Positions 41,441 through 50,199 of a DNA stretch of 64,000 nt are shown in pieces. Below the pieces are notes generated by a model. It had not been told where the DNA came from, ran no database searches, and saw only the letters and a list, made by a program, of their open reading frames with translations. This DNA is from JAPOXR01 sp964291445 (GTDB taxonomy: Bacteria; Pseudomonadota; Alphaproteobacteria; Rhodobacterales; Rhodobacteraceae). Where the stretch lies: contig OZ219864.1 of the NCBI GenBank assembly GCA_964291445.2, positions 1 to 64,000 of the forward strand, in the 5' to 3' direction. Made by a program: the position numbers and the translations under genes. Positions within the stretch are counted from its first letter, which is position 1, and each line of letters starts with the position of its first letter.

Positions 41441-42043
41441 TCAGCAATGTATCCGGAACTGCACTTCCGTCGGCCTTCCGGCCAGTCCGTTGACCGGCAG
41501 GAGGTCTTGCGGACAGGCCGACATGGCGACGATGCAATCAAGCTCGGCCCGCAATGTGACCGACACACCGGCAACATTGTCGGGGGGATCAAATGAGAGC
41601 GCCCCGTCTTCAGTCCACGGGATGTTCATGAACAGGTTCAGCGGCGTCGGCGTGTGACTCGCCGCCAGGCCGAGTTCGGCCAGGCTTGCATGCAGATTGT
41701 CGCTACAATTGTCATGGACACCCTCGACACCGAGCAGACGGTAACGCCAGCGGTCGCAGGCCGCCATCAGCGTATCATGCGTTCCCGAGGAATCGTCCCT
41801 GACCAGGGTCAGGATCGGCCGTCGCCGGTTCGTCACCAACCGGTCGCCCACACGCGGGCACAATCGCAGATTGAATGCCCGCGTTGCGTCCATCGCCATG
41901 AATTCGTCCATCTCGCCAGCAACAAAGGCCCAGGTATCGACCACCTGTTCGCCATGAACATTGATAATGTCGATGCATTGCCCCTTCCCGAGGAAGACCG
42001 CCTTGCCACCCCTGGCAGCGACGGTTTGCAAGTCACCTGTCAT
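41441..42043 (-). CDS. DUF1989 / urea carboxylase-associated family protein
   Basis: 200 residues from ATG 42043. INVHGEQVVDTWAF, LRLCPRVGDRLVTNRRRPIL, DTLMAACDRWRYRLLGV, HDNCSDNLHASLAELGL, PLNLFMNIPW and LDCIVAMSACPQDLLPVNG are typical of the family encoded near urea carboxylase and allophanate-type pathways. The conserved Cys and His residues suggest metal binding, but no activity is firmly established to my knowledge. There are no urea genes nearby; its only close partner is the small zinc-ribbon gene whose end it overlaps by 11 bases. Confidence 0.8.
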   Translation of the reverse strand: MTGDLQTVAARGGKAVFLGKGQCIDIINVHGEQVVDTWAFVAGEMDEFMAMDATRAFNLRLCPRVGDRLVTNRRRPILTLVRDDSSGTHDTLMAACDRWRYRLLGVEGVHDNCSDNLHASLAELGLAASHTPTPLNLFMNIPWTEDGALSFDPPDNVAGVSVTLRAELDCIVAMSACPQDLLPVNGLAGRPTEVQFRIHC

Positions 42044-42305
42044 CCGCTTGCCCCTCTACCCCAATCCTGCCGTCATAGGAGGAATTGCGACCGGCGATAT
42101 CACCGATTTCGAACCTGGTAGCACCACGCTGGCAACGTGGGGACCGGCGCAAATGTGCGTCCGGGCCAATTGCACCATATTCGTGCCTGCATTCCGGGAC
42201 GCGACAGCGCAGCACCCAGATTCGGGCAAATGGATGATTCGGCGACCGTGCTTTCGTCTTGCGAACCAGCACCTGTCCATTGCGATTCTGTATACGCCCT
42301 CTCAT
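42033..42305 (-). CDS. Small zinc-ribbon-like protein
   Basis: 90 residues from ATG 42305, with GGAAGG eight bases upstream. LRCRVPECRHEYGAIGPDAH followed by LRRSPRCQRGA looks like a small family with a CxxxxC/CPxCxGG ribbon (GxDIHxRRCPxC), here with Ser in place of one Cys. Its last codons overlap the DUF1989 gene. The degenerate ribbon suggests decay or a non-metal role. Family recognition is from pattern memory only. Confidence 0.5.
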   Translation of the reverse strand: MRGRIQNRNGQVLVRKTKARSPNHPFARIWVLRCRVPECRHEYGAIGPDAHLRRSPRCQRGATRFEIGDIAGRNSSYDGRIGVEGQADDR

Positions 42306-42473
42306 CGTATGTACCTTCCGCGTTCGTTCGACCAGGGTGCAGGGGCCACCGCGTTCGCGTGTCTCGCCGACGATATCAATGGAGGCCTCTCGCCGTCCTC
42401 CGATAACCACGGCCACGGCAGGATCTCTCTCTCGGCAGGATCAGGAACGGGAATTTCCCATGCCGCCACGCCC

Positions 42474-42659
42474 CTATTCCAGATTGTGCCAGTCGCAGGG
42501 ACAATCGGCCTTTCCCCTGAATTTCACCCTCTCGCCTACATGAAGATCTCGCGCTTCCTTGTCCTTCAGGATGAGTCCCTTGCGGACAACACGCCACCAG
42601 GGAAAACTCCCGTTCTTCTTCCTGTCCTTCTCGGTCTCCTCCCTCATTGCAGAACCCAC
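42474..42659 (-). CDS. Short basic protein, unknown
   Basis: 61 residues: MGSAMREETEKDRKKNGSFP, then WWRVVRKGLILKDKEARDLH, ending CPCDWHNLE. The PWWRVVRKG element is reminiscent of the PWxRVVNxxG loop of methylated-DNA methyltransferases, but the Cys active site is absent, so it may be only a fragment. Coding status is uncertain. Confidence 0.3.
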   Translation of the reverse strand: MGSAMREETEKDRKKNGSFPWWRVVRKGLILKDKEARDLHVGERVKFRGKADCPCDWHNLE

Positions 42660-43073
42660 GCCGCTGCCACCATTCCGGTGGCCATAGCAAACGAGTGATA
42701 TATCCTCATATAGCGTCAGCCACTTCTACCGTAGCAGGCACATGCGAACGCGAAAGTCGGCGAGATGAAGGCACGCAGGTCAGGTCCAGCGTAACATCAC
42801 CTTGGCGCCGGGCCAGGACAACCTAGCCAAACCGCTGTCCGTCCTCTACCGTCAAGCGCGTGAGGTGTCAGCCCGGTTTCCTGGGTGGTCGCTTCGGACG
42901 GACAGCACGGGCCTTCGCCGGAAAGTCCGGCCGATCCTATTCAGCCTCCAGAATAAGTATCAGCGCCAGCGGCCTGGATGCTTCCCATGCGGCATGGGAG
43001 AGGGGCGTGTGTGGACGCGCGGCAACCGGCACGGCCTCTTTCTGCCTGACAGCTCTTCGGAGCTGGCTGCGCC

Positions 43074-43322
43074 TCAGCAGGTCAAAATGAATTCGCCGAT
43101 GCCCAGGATCACGCCACGGGTGCATCCAAGGTTGCTCCGGTCGATATGTCGGATCGCTGTCGGCATTCTTCTGATCATGTGATCGTGATCCGGGGACGCT
43201 GCCTTGCCATTTTCCCAGTCATGGACACAGCGACGAAAGAACTCGACCAGAGCGCCAAACTCCTCCCATGTCAGGCCGGATCGCAGCCGGATTTTCAATA
43301 GAGATTCGCTCGCGAACTTCAT
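43074..43322 (-). pseudogene. XRE-type HTH protein, degenerate
   Basis: LLKIRLRSGLTWEEFGALVE, FFRRCVHDWENGKAASPDHD and MIRRMPTAIRHID fit an XRE-like HTH (GLTWEELAxLFGVSRRxVHxWxNGK) with changes in the recognition helix (VEFFRRC). The 5' end overlaps an IS701-type scrap. Probably the broken regulator of a former toxin-antitoxin-like or stand-alone unit. Confidence 0.5.
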
Positions 43323-43394
43323 CGACGCCAATTCGACTTGCCCGTTCGGACCGGCACCTGTGCGCTCGACGCACGGAACGATCACCAACCGCCC

Positions 43395-43456
43395 AGAAAG
43401 GATCCAACGCATGGTTGAAACACTCTGCTCCGCAGCATAATCGTGCAAAGTGGAGC
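43395..43456 (+). pseudogene. 3' end scrap of the IS701-like element
   Basis: Encodes RIQRMVETLCSAA, then a stop and ATCGTGCAAAGTGGAG, matching the end of the element at 32107-32160 (RIRRMVETLCYAE, ATCGTGCAAAGTCGAG). It marks an old IS insertion or recombination point in the accessory block. Confidence 0.65.
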
Positions 43457-43526
43457 TAAGAAGTCCTCAAAACACACTTCACAACGCTGGCCGGCACAAC
43501 AATCAATGGCTCAGCCACCCGCCGGT

Positions 43527-44525
43527 TCAGTCGTTTCCATAATCAGGCTCCGAGTAGTAGTAGCCGTGTGAGCGTGCGATGTCATCGATTTCATGTGGCT
43601 CTAGATCGTCAATATCAAAATATTCTCTTGGATCGACCCCAAAGTGTTCAACTGGATCTAGCAAATTCCCCCTAGAGAAAGTTGGTAGAAGCCCTACTGC
43701 CATCAACTCTTCACGGTTCAAATCCAAACGGCATGCTCCACAAATGAATCGTGATGATGCAACAGTAACATGCTCGATCAGGCTGTCATTCACGAGCTTC
43801 ACCTTTCGACCTATGTCGCGCTCACCAACCAATATCCCGGAACAACAACATGCCGGGCATGCTTGTGTTTCATGTAGTGTGTGAGAACCGGCAATCTCAC
43901 GGGCTTTTTCAACTGATACCTCCCGACGCTCGTTTTGTTCCGTAGAATCAAGAGACCTAAACCATTCGCTTTTGATATTGAGTTTTCCTTTAGTTCTGCC
44001 TGCAAGCTCTTGGGTACTCGTCGCGAGATACTTCTCACTATCAGCAGCTTCTTCTGCGTCGAAAAAGTCAGCTATGTCGGCCTTTAGAAAATCGCAGAGT
44101 GTCTTGGTAACCCGATAGTGCTCGGACTGCCATCGGTTGTGTGTCATTGCCTCAAAGCCAGAGTCACCCGAGTGCACTTCCGTATTCCTAGCTTGTGCCA
44201 TCAACATGCAATGTTTCAAAGCTTTGTCATCGAATGTTTCTATTAGTTTGTGGCAACGATTATATGCGATCTTCGCCGGTATGCTTGTTGGTCCTCCATT
44301 TTGAATAGGCACGCCAAACACATACAAGATGTTCTTCCCATCCTTCGGATCCGCCAACAGAACCGGGTGAATTCTTGACAAAGCTGAGCGCGCAAGAAGT
44401 TCAAGGTATAGGGAACTCCAGAAACCGTAGAGTTGTGAAGATCGATCCGCGTCCCTTGCGTAAGAACCGTATAAACTGGCCTTCACCAAGAGCTTGTTGT
44501 CATCCCACTCAGTATCATTGTTCAT
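43527..44525 (-). CDS. Unknown 332-residue protein with Cys pairs
   Basis: Not recognised. It starts ATG 44525, overlapping the TauD-like gene by 11 bases, so the two are translated together. The N-terminal two thirds look helical (SSQLYGFWSSLYLELLARSA; HSGDSGFEAMTH). The C-terminal part has ACPACCCSG and later FICGACRLDLNREEL, likely a zinc-binding unit, then an acidic tail rich in Asp and Tyr (HGYYYSEPDYGND). Base composition is more AT-rich than the flanking transfer genes, a sign of recent gain. The helical-plus-zinc layout occurs in defence and mobile-element proteins, but I cannot assign a function. Confidence 0.7.
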   Translation of the reverse strand: MNNDTEWDDNKLLVKASLYGSYARDADRSSQLYGFWSSLYLELLARSALSRIHPVLLADPKDGKNILYVFGVPIQNGGPTSIPAKIAYNRCHKLIETFDDKALKHCMLMAQARNTEVHSGDSGFEAMTHNRWQSEHYRVTKTLCDFLKADIADFFDAEEAADSEKYLATSTQELAGRTKGKLNIKSEWFRSLDSTEQNERREVSVEKAREIAGSHTLHETQACPACCCSGILVGERDIGRKVKLVNDSLIEHVTVASSRFICGACRLDLNREELMAVGLLPTFSRGNLLDPVEHFGVDPREYFDIDDLEPHEIDDIARSHGYYYSEPDYGND

Positions 44526-45135
44526 AAAAACTCACCCTAAAGAGTCTTCGATTGTCATCTTGGCGACCCGATGAATCACTCCTGCCGTGCAAAGTCCTGC
44601 GGTTATTTATGAGCACAGCTTTACCTGGCTTCCATGTGACTTCTTGTTTGATCATCTTAGACAGCTGTTGGTCTACCTCCCTCGGTCGAACTGATCCAAC
44701 TACACATCGCCTAAAGCAAGCGCTATCCCATCTGATTGATCCATCGGCCTCCAGACAACGTCGATAGTGGAATCGATCCGATCTTGTGCGAACGCTCCAG
44801 ATAGAACGACGAAGATTCAACACGAAATTTGTATCAAGCGCTGATAGATGTATTTCCCAAATATTTGTTCTGGCGTGGCTCTCGTCGGCAGTCAAACTCC
44901 AAAGAAGAATGTATGCAGGCGGTAAGCTCAAATGTGCACCGTCAGTATGTGGCGGCTGTTCAGTTCGTCCGACACTTCGGGAAAGCGAGTTTGGCCGAGC
45001 AGATCTCTTATCAATTGGAACCAAGCATTCGGGACACGACGAACGTGTGAATTGCAGTTCTTCGAATAAGGAGCGGGCTACTGCTACAGGATCTTCACCA
45101 TCACAAAATGTGAATTCAGACCAAGCATGTGTCAT
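44515..45135 (-). CDS. TauD/TfdA-like 2-oxoglutarate/Fe(II) oxygenase
   Basis: 206 residues from ATG 45135, with GGGGGAG upstream. PPHTDGAHLSLPPAYILLWS supplies the HxD iron ligands, AVLINNRRTLHGRSDSSGR the distal His, and RRLFRVSFYEQ the Arg that binds 2-oxoglutarate. It is shorter than TauD (about 280), lacking the N-terminal part, and resembles small clavaminate-synthase-like enzymes. It is the first gene of a two-gene unit with the unknown 332-residue protein. A substrate on the partner, a small molecule or a protein is possible; the sequence does not say. Confidence 0.75.
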   Translation of the reverse strand: MTHAWSEFTFCDGEDPVAVARSLFEELQFTRSSCPECLVPIDKRSARPNSLSRSVGRTEQPPHTDGAHLSLPPAYILLWSLTADESHARTNIWEIHLSALDTNFVLNLRRSIWSVRTRSDRFHYRRCLEADGSIRWDSACFRRCVVGSVRPREVDQQLSKMIKQEVTWKPGKAVLINNRRTLHGRSDSSGRQDDNRRLFRVSFYEQ

Positions 45136-45156
45136 CGCTCTCCCCCTTGCCTGCCG

Positions 45157-45601
45157 TCAGCGGCGGAGCTTCCGGATCCGTCCTTTCGGAAGGTGGTGGT
45201 AGAACGCGGTGCGGCCGATGGAGAGGTTGCAGATCACGCCGCTGATGAAGGGGTAGACCCTGGTATCCCGCAGCATTCCCCCGGCCTGGCGGCGCATTCC
45301 CGGCGTCAGTTTGCTCGGCCGACCCCCCCCTTCGGCCGCGGGCCCGGGGTCGCGGCCAAGCCGGCCATGGTCCACTCCCCGATAAGATCTCGCCCGAACT
45401 AGGCCAGCGCCCTGAACACCTGAAGACCAGTGCGCCGCCTTCCCGCATCCAGTCCAGCGCCTCCGCAAGTCCGGGCCGGTCGGACCTAGTCCCGGAGGCG
45501 CGATCCTCGAAGATCCGCTCGCATCCGACGGCGCCGTGCGCATTGAGCTGAAGCTCCGGGTTCTGGACCAGCGTCGAGACCCGCGCATATCCTGCCAGCA
45601 T
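45157..45601 (-). pseudogene. Serine resolvase/invertase, frameshifted
   Basis: ATG 45601, MLAGYARVSTLVQNPELQLN (catalytic Ser in ARVST), IFEDRASGTRSDRPGL, LDWMREGGALVF; then frame shifts, with the DNA-binding end PFISGVICNLSIGRTAFYHH, LPKGRIRKLRR in another frame. A typical Tn3-type resolvase would be about 185 residues. No Tn3 transposase is near. A decayed resolvase is consistent with old transposon cargo in this block. Confidence 0.75.
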
Positions 45602-45803
45602 GAAGTTACTTCTGTCCGGAAAAGGCATGCGGGGCCTCCATATTCGGACAGAAGGTTCGGAACAAGGTTTGCGAACAGGAGTTCGGCTGGATTCACGCTG
45701 TATCCAGCTGAGTCGGAGGGATTTCGGGAAACGGTGATCTTGCGGAAGGGTGCGGGCAGCACTCGTTTCCTGCCATGGCAATAGATCAAATGTTCTGAGC
45801 CCA

Positions 45804-47245
45804 TCACTGCCATCGCAGACCCTGCAAAAAAGCCTCAAGCTCCGCCAAGCCTGTCCCGCATTCTTCAGCGGTTTTACCGAATATTCCTGACGTTACGAAC
45901 GACGAGCCATCTCCGCCTTCTCCAAGCGATCTTCTGATGGTCTCCATAACCCTCTTTCTGTTCTCATGCCGATATCCGAAAGCGCCCGCCGGCGCCCGGT
46001 AATCAAGGAAATCTGGCTTCCGCCTGTGTCCACAGGCAAGGGCTGCCAGGATTTCAAATTTGTCAAACACGAAGGTGTACTCGTCATCATCCGGGATCAG
46101 TCGCCGCATTGTTTCCCGCAGGGCATCATGCAGCCAGTCGTTGAGCGGTGCGTAGTGTCTCTCCATGCCTTCGAGCATCTTTATCTGCTGGCCACCAGCA
46201 TGTTGAAACATGATCGCTGGCGACAGCCTCATGGCAGCCACCGCATCTTCGTTGTTTTCTCTTGCGACTGTGGTGTCAGCCAGGCTGCCCAGCAAGTCGA
46301 GTCGGCCGGCCTCGACTGCACCGAGGCCAAGAGTGTAAAACAGAAGCATGGCTGGATATTTCTGCAAGTCCAGCCAGAACGCATTGCCTGAAAGCGATCT
46401 GGACGGATACAGACGTGCAAGTGCGCGCTGCCAGACGGCATGATGTTCCCTCTCTGCCCAATATCCCCCAATGGCCGCCATGGCCAACAGCGTGGAACAG
46501 GCCGCCTCGTATCCACGGACACACGCTCCGTAACAGACCCGGTGCCTGGAATAGCGCCGTTTTTCGCCGAATAGGCTTCTGTCGATGTCAATTCGACCAC
46601 GCGTTCAACCTCGGCATCGATCAGATCCGCCAACTGTATCCGGTATTGCTGATCGGAAATGTAGCGCTTGAGATTTGCGACGGCCGCGCCTGAATCTTCT
46701 GTACGTTTCCCTTCACTCTGAACGATGGTCTTGATTGCCTGCGCAAGCGTCCTGGCAAGTTTCTTTCGCTCAGAGCGCCGCGCTGCCTGCGCCTGTTCGT
46801 CCGATCCGTCCCCGGAAATCAGGTACGTGATCGGCCAACGCCGGTGCTTGATATCGAACGGAAGGTCGTCACAACTCCCGAATTCCTCGTTGAAGACCGC
46901 GATTATCCGTTCATGTTTCAGTTCGCCTAGGGCATATCCGTACTCGATCAGCACGTTGGGGTTGGGCACTGGCGATGCCTGTTCATCTGCCCGCTTGCCG
47001 GTAAAGGTCAGATCAGCGACAAACGCATCGCATTCACGGATCTTCCGGAAAATCGTTTCGGCAACATGCGGGCTGCCAGCCTCTCCCTCTGTGTCTTGGT
47101 CAATCTTGATCCGCGGCGCATCATCAATGGCCAAGTCGGCCTGAAGCTGCTCGGCTGCGGCGAGCAGCGCATTCCGGATCAGTGATCGGCAGAGAATGGC
47201 AGGCCTGTCGCTCTGCCATGCATAGAATATCCTGAACTCAGTCAT
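45804..47245 (-). pseudogene. TIR-like/nucleotide-binding effector gene, frameshifted
   Basis: From ATG 47245: FRIFYAWQSDRPAILCRSLI, RIKIDQDTEGEAGSPHVAET, IFRKIRECDAFVADLTFTG and PNVLIEYGYALGELKHERII, a TIR-like or deoxyribosyltransferase-like nucleotide-binding fold seen in many predicted defence proteins. The frame is lost near 46510 (after SVDTR) and resumes as LLAMAAIGGYWAEREHHAVW, LYTLGLGAVEAGRLDLLGS-like sequence (true reading LLFYTLGLGAVEAG) and ends GLAELEAFLQGLRWQ at 45804. Read together it is one protein of about 480 residues: TIR-like domain, linker and helical C-terminal domain. It could be truly inactive or hold a sequencing error. Confidence 0.7.
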
Positions 47246-47759
47246 GGTCCGTCCGTGTATCCGCGGCTGTCGCAGCGGTCAAGTTGAAGCACCACCCGGC
47301 ATCGGTCTTCCTTATAGGAAACTTCTCGCTTGTTCGGTTTCAGCAGAAAACTCTGGCCGAGAGATAAAGACTAGTGAGAGGTTTTATTGTCCGTGAAGAA
47401 CACGGATTTAGTTTTTATCTAAAGGATTATAAATGACATTTTTCAAGAATTTACAGTTTGTTTCCCACAGTAGTGGTGGTGTAATCCTCCGCGCACGACG
47501 CGGTTACATAGCAGGAACTCTCTTGTCTGCAGGGACACTCACCAAGCTGCGGTTGGTTTGCAAGATTATCCGCTTCGCGCTGAAAGTAATGAGACTGCTC
47601 CTACAATGTGCAGGAACAGATTGTTCTCCATTCTGATCGAATGGTCTTTCCGGCGGAAGGCGGGTCAAGGCGAGAACCTCAGCAAGCCACCCCTGCTCTG
47701 GACCCGGCGGGACCCTGCCGGGTTGTCAACTTGGCGAGGCAACACGAGGTATCACCCAG

Positions 47760-48118
47760 GGAGTGGGAACCGCCGCTTCTCCTCTGGGCCAACACTTGGA
47801 CTCATGTCGTTCTGGTGGCAGGGAACCCGTCAGCACCAAGGCCGCAGTACGCTCGCGATTTCGCGGTTGCCGGGCCTGCTGACGATCGACGCAAGGATTC
47901 TGACAGACCGGCAGTTGGCGCAGGCGGGTGAAATCCTCCGGCGGTTCCGGGAGCGGTTCTTCCCGCCCGCGAACGAGGCTTACCGGGACGAAGCCAGGCA
48001 GGATCTGGACTCAGCGGTCCTCGTCGAAATGCTGGGGCTGGACGAGGTAGTTCTCGGGGGCCTCCGGACGTTGCGCGAGCAGTGGTGCCGGGAACCGAGC
48101 GTACACGGCGGAAAGTCC
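47760..48118 (+). pseudogene. C-terminal scrap of a large N6-adenine DNA methyltransferase
   Basis: RRFSSGPTLGLMSFWWQGTR, QHQGRSTLAISRLPGLLTID, FFPPANEAYRDEARQDLDSA, VLVEMLGLDEVVLGGLRTLR, EQWCREPSVHGGK. This matches the extreme C-terminus of large class I DNA methyltransferase/restriction proteins as I recall it. The catalytic parts are missing. Its end runs into the 3' end of the SocA-like gene on the other strand, a recombination scar. Confidence 0.55.
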
Positions 48119-48531
48119 TCAAGGCCGGACAGGTCCTTAGGATCGGCGTGGCCCTCCCGGTGCAGAAACACTGCCGTGGCCGCCAACTCCAACTCAATGG
48201 CATCGGCATCGGCGGCGCGACGGGAAAGTTCGCAACGACCCTTCGGACAGTGCGCATCCGGTGCCCTGTCCACTTGGTAGATCGAGTAGACACCACCCCA
48301 GAAAGCGGGCTCCACCTTTTCGGTCAATACGCCCGGTAACGCGCCTGACCTGGCTGACGCGGCAACCTCGTCACTGTAAGGGCCGAAGTGCCTGTAACGA
48401 AACTCGAAGCCGTCGCCATAGCCCGCAACATCAAGAAGATAGGCAATTTTCTGTAGGCGGGTCCGTCCAACCACCCTACCGCCGGCGTCGCGAATTATGG
48501 CTGCGACGCGTTTGGAAGCTGTTGCTTCCAT
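47980..48531 (-). CDS. SocA/YwgA-like (DUF4065-type) protein, altered C-terminus
   Basis: 183 residues from ATG 48531. GGRVVGRTRLQKIAYLLDVA, GYGDGFEFRYRHFGPYSDEV, PAFWGGVYSIYQVD and ELELAATAVFLHREGHADP belong to the family that includes SocA/Panacea-like antitoxins and YwgA. Beyond about residue 135 (DLSGLEDFPPCT) the frame runs antisense to the methyltransferase scrap, so the native C-terminus is probably lost and the ORF end is artificial. It overlaps a short upstream ORF by 37 bases. Confidence 0.6.
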   Translation of the reverse strand: MEATASKRVAAIIRDAGGRVVGRTRLQKIAYLLDVAGYGDGFEFRYRHFGPYSDEVAASARSGALPGVLTEKVEPAFWGGVYSIYQVDRAPDAHCPKGRCELSRRAADADAIELELAATAVFLHREGHADPKDLSGLEDFPPCTLGSRHHCSRNVRRPPRTTSSSPSISTRTAESRSCLASSR

Positions 48532-48662
48532 TTCTTGACCTCCTTGCCGACAATATCACGAATTTTCTCTTCAATGTCGCTTTTGTTCGGGTCGTAACAT
48601 GCGCGGGTAACCTTGAAGTCGCCAATGCTCGCCACGACCTCCGACCGCTGTCTCAAATCCAT
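48495..48662 (-). CDS. Short ORF overlapping the SocA-like gene
   Basis: 55 residues: MDLRQRSEVVASIGDFKVTR, ACYDPNKSDIEEKIRDIVGK, EVKKWKQQLPNASQP. The sequence is strongly charged and amphipathic and looks coding. The frame stays open upstream to about 48763 (LQYGKWIARSDRTD), so it may instead be the tail of a longer, truncated gene. It may encode the partner of the SocA-like protein; unproven. Confidence 0.45.
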   Translation of the reverse strand: MDLRQRSEVVASIGDFKVTRACYDPNKSDIEEKIRDIVGKEVKKWKQQLPNASQP

Positions 48663-48763
48663 CGGGGATCCACCATCGGGCTGACGATGATCCGTTCGAT
48701 CGGACCTTGCGATCCATTTTCCGTATTGCAGGCCGATCGGCGCGCCTTGCCTGGATCACTCCC

Positions 48764-49141
48764 GTGACTGTGCCATGGGGTGCAGATAGCATGCGGAAAG
48801 TTCATTGCTCAGAAGAATCTGTCATGACATCGTAGCGGTAGCGTCGCCACGCCGATTCTGCAAAAACCCTCCTGGTCTGACGGCCGCGCACGGGCGGCAT
48901 AATGATCAATGGTGGCGCTGACCGAGCTCAGTTTCAGCATTGGCCGGGACATCCCCGAGACGGGTTAAGTCCTTGTTTTCCCGTGTACCGGTGTCTAAAT
49001 GAATCGTATGGGAGCACGTGAACAAGATGCACAACAAGCCTGAAAGACCCATTCTCAGCATTTGGCGTCAGACACGCGCCTATCGAATCCAGACAACGGT
49101 TATGCCCATTTGTGGCATAGAAAACTACCTAAGGATTGAAA
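48764..49141. other. Intergenic region before the three-gene operon
   Basis: No gene is seen. It separates the minus-strand SocA-like unit from the plus-strand operon and must contain the operon's promoter; an AAGGATTG before ATG 49142 is the ribosome site. No clear -35/-10 pair stands out. Confidence 0.5.
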
Positions 49142-49531
49142 ATGGACAACCCAGAGAACGGCGGCTCAGAAACTGATACCAAACAAGCTGTTTCCATCGA
49201 GTATGAGAATTTAGACATTCCTCCGGCTTATGTCGAGGCCGCACAGGGCATGCCAAGCCCGAAAGGCGTTCTTCAAGTGAGTTTTTTCTCTGAACGAATA
49301 AAATGCAAGGACAGGCTGACAACCAATACGGTGCAAAGGAACCACGAAGACGGAAGAATAAGTGTCGACATTGCCTCTCTTCCCGATCCGTTTGGCACGG
49401 ACAGTGGTTTGATTACTATTATTCGACGAGTAGAGGCCAACTTGATCTTGACGCCAGAAGTAATCGAGTCGCTAATCCCATGGCTACAACAACAGCTTGA
49501 ACGTTTACGAATGAAGGATACACAAGGATGA
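49142..49531 (+). CDS. Unknown operon gene 1 (129 residues)
   Basis: Not firmly recognised. It reads EYENLDIPPAYVEAAQGMPS, VLQVSFFSERIKCKD, and at the end IIRRVEANLILTPEVIESLI, PWLQQQLERL. The beta-strands plus a C-terminal helix with LTPE....L...L..QL recall DUF3467-like proteins, which are small and of unknown role. Its stop overlaps the next start by ATGA. Lower GC than the transfer genes suggests recent gain. Confidence 0.7.
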   Translation: MDNPENGGSETDTKQAVSIEYENLDIPPAYVEAAQGMPSPKGVLQVSFFSERIKCKDRLTTNTVQRNHEDGRISVDIASLPDPFGTDSGLITIIRRVEANLILTPEVIESLIPWLQQQLERLRMKDTQG

Positions 49532-50199
49532 CCACCCTTGAACAGGTCACGGCGGTGGAAGAAAGTTTGCGCTTCCAGCAATCTGAACCCTGTGGACCCG
49601 CCAATATGTGGAATTTCGATCAACGAGAGACTGAATCAGATCGCGAAATACAATTTTTTCCGAGAAAAGGTCCGGAGATGCTGGATTTCGTAAACGTCAC
49701 GAGTCCTTCTTCGAGATTTGCAGATGGCATTTCGAAATACAGCTTTGGGTTTGAAGGCGTCTCGACGGCGGCAGCGGCAGTCCTGTGGACCAATGGCGTG
49801 CGGCCTTCTCCGGAGAAGTTGGCGGCCGAAGACGAAAGACGTCACTCCCACATTTTTGTACAGATTCTGGAGGACATTGATCAACTAGGTTCGATTGCGG
49901 AGGAAGAAGAGGTTCCCTTCCCCGACTCCCGTGCAATCTCCAACGCGCGAGTCATGATCAAAAGACTTTATAGGTTTTATCCGGTTCGCTACCAGGTGAC
50001 GCCGACTGAGAGACGCGGGGTTTCAATTGACGCCCCCATGAGGAAGGCGGGTGCCGTATCGGTCGAATGTGCTCCAAATGACATTGTATACTGCTTCGCT
50101 GCAATAGACGGTATTCGCCGTCGGGCAAAATTCTACCAAATGGAAGGGTTGCCCGACAAATTCATTTTGCAAGCGCTTGATGACCTCGCCAAAGGATAG
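49528..50199 (+). CDS. Unknown operon gene 2 (223 residues)
   Basis: Not recognised. Acidic protein: EQVTAVEESLRFQQSEPC, MLDFVNVTSPSSRFADGI, LAAEDERRHSHIFVQILEDI, RVMIKRLYRFYPVRYQV, VECAPNDIVYCFAAIDGIRR. No membrane segment or signal peptide, so probably cytoplasmic. It is coupled to gene 1 by a 4-base overlap and abuts gene 3, indicating that the three products work together. Confidence 0.7.
   Translation: MTTLEQVTAVEESLRFQQSEPCGPANMWNFDQRETESDREIQFFPRKGPEMLDFVNVTSPSSRFADGISKYSFGFEGVSTAAAAVLWTNGVRPSPEKLAAEDERRHSHIFVQILEDIDQLGSIAEEEEVPFPDSRAISNARVMIKRLYRFYPVRYQVTPTERRGVSIDAPMRKAGAVSVECAPNDIVYCFAAIDGIRRRAKFYQMEGLPDKFILQALDDLAKG

Noticed and set aside
42802..43182. 126-codon plus-strand open frame
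   Set aside because: No protein-like pattern, no ribosome site, and it overlaps the recognisable HTH remnant on the other strand.
47433..47636. 67-codon plus-strand open frame
   Set aside because: A start is possible but there is no family pattern; it runs into the upstream part of the methyltransferase scrap. Left unannotated.
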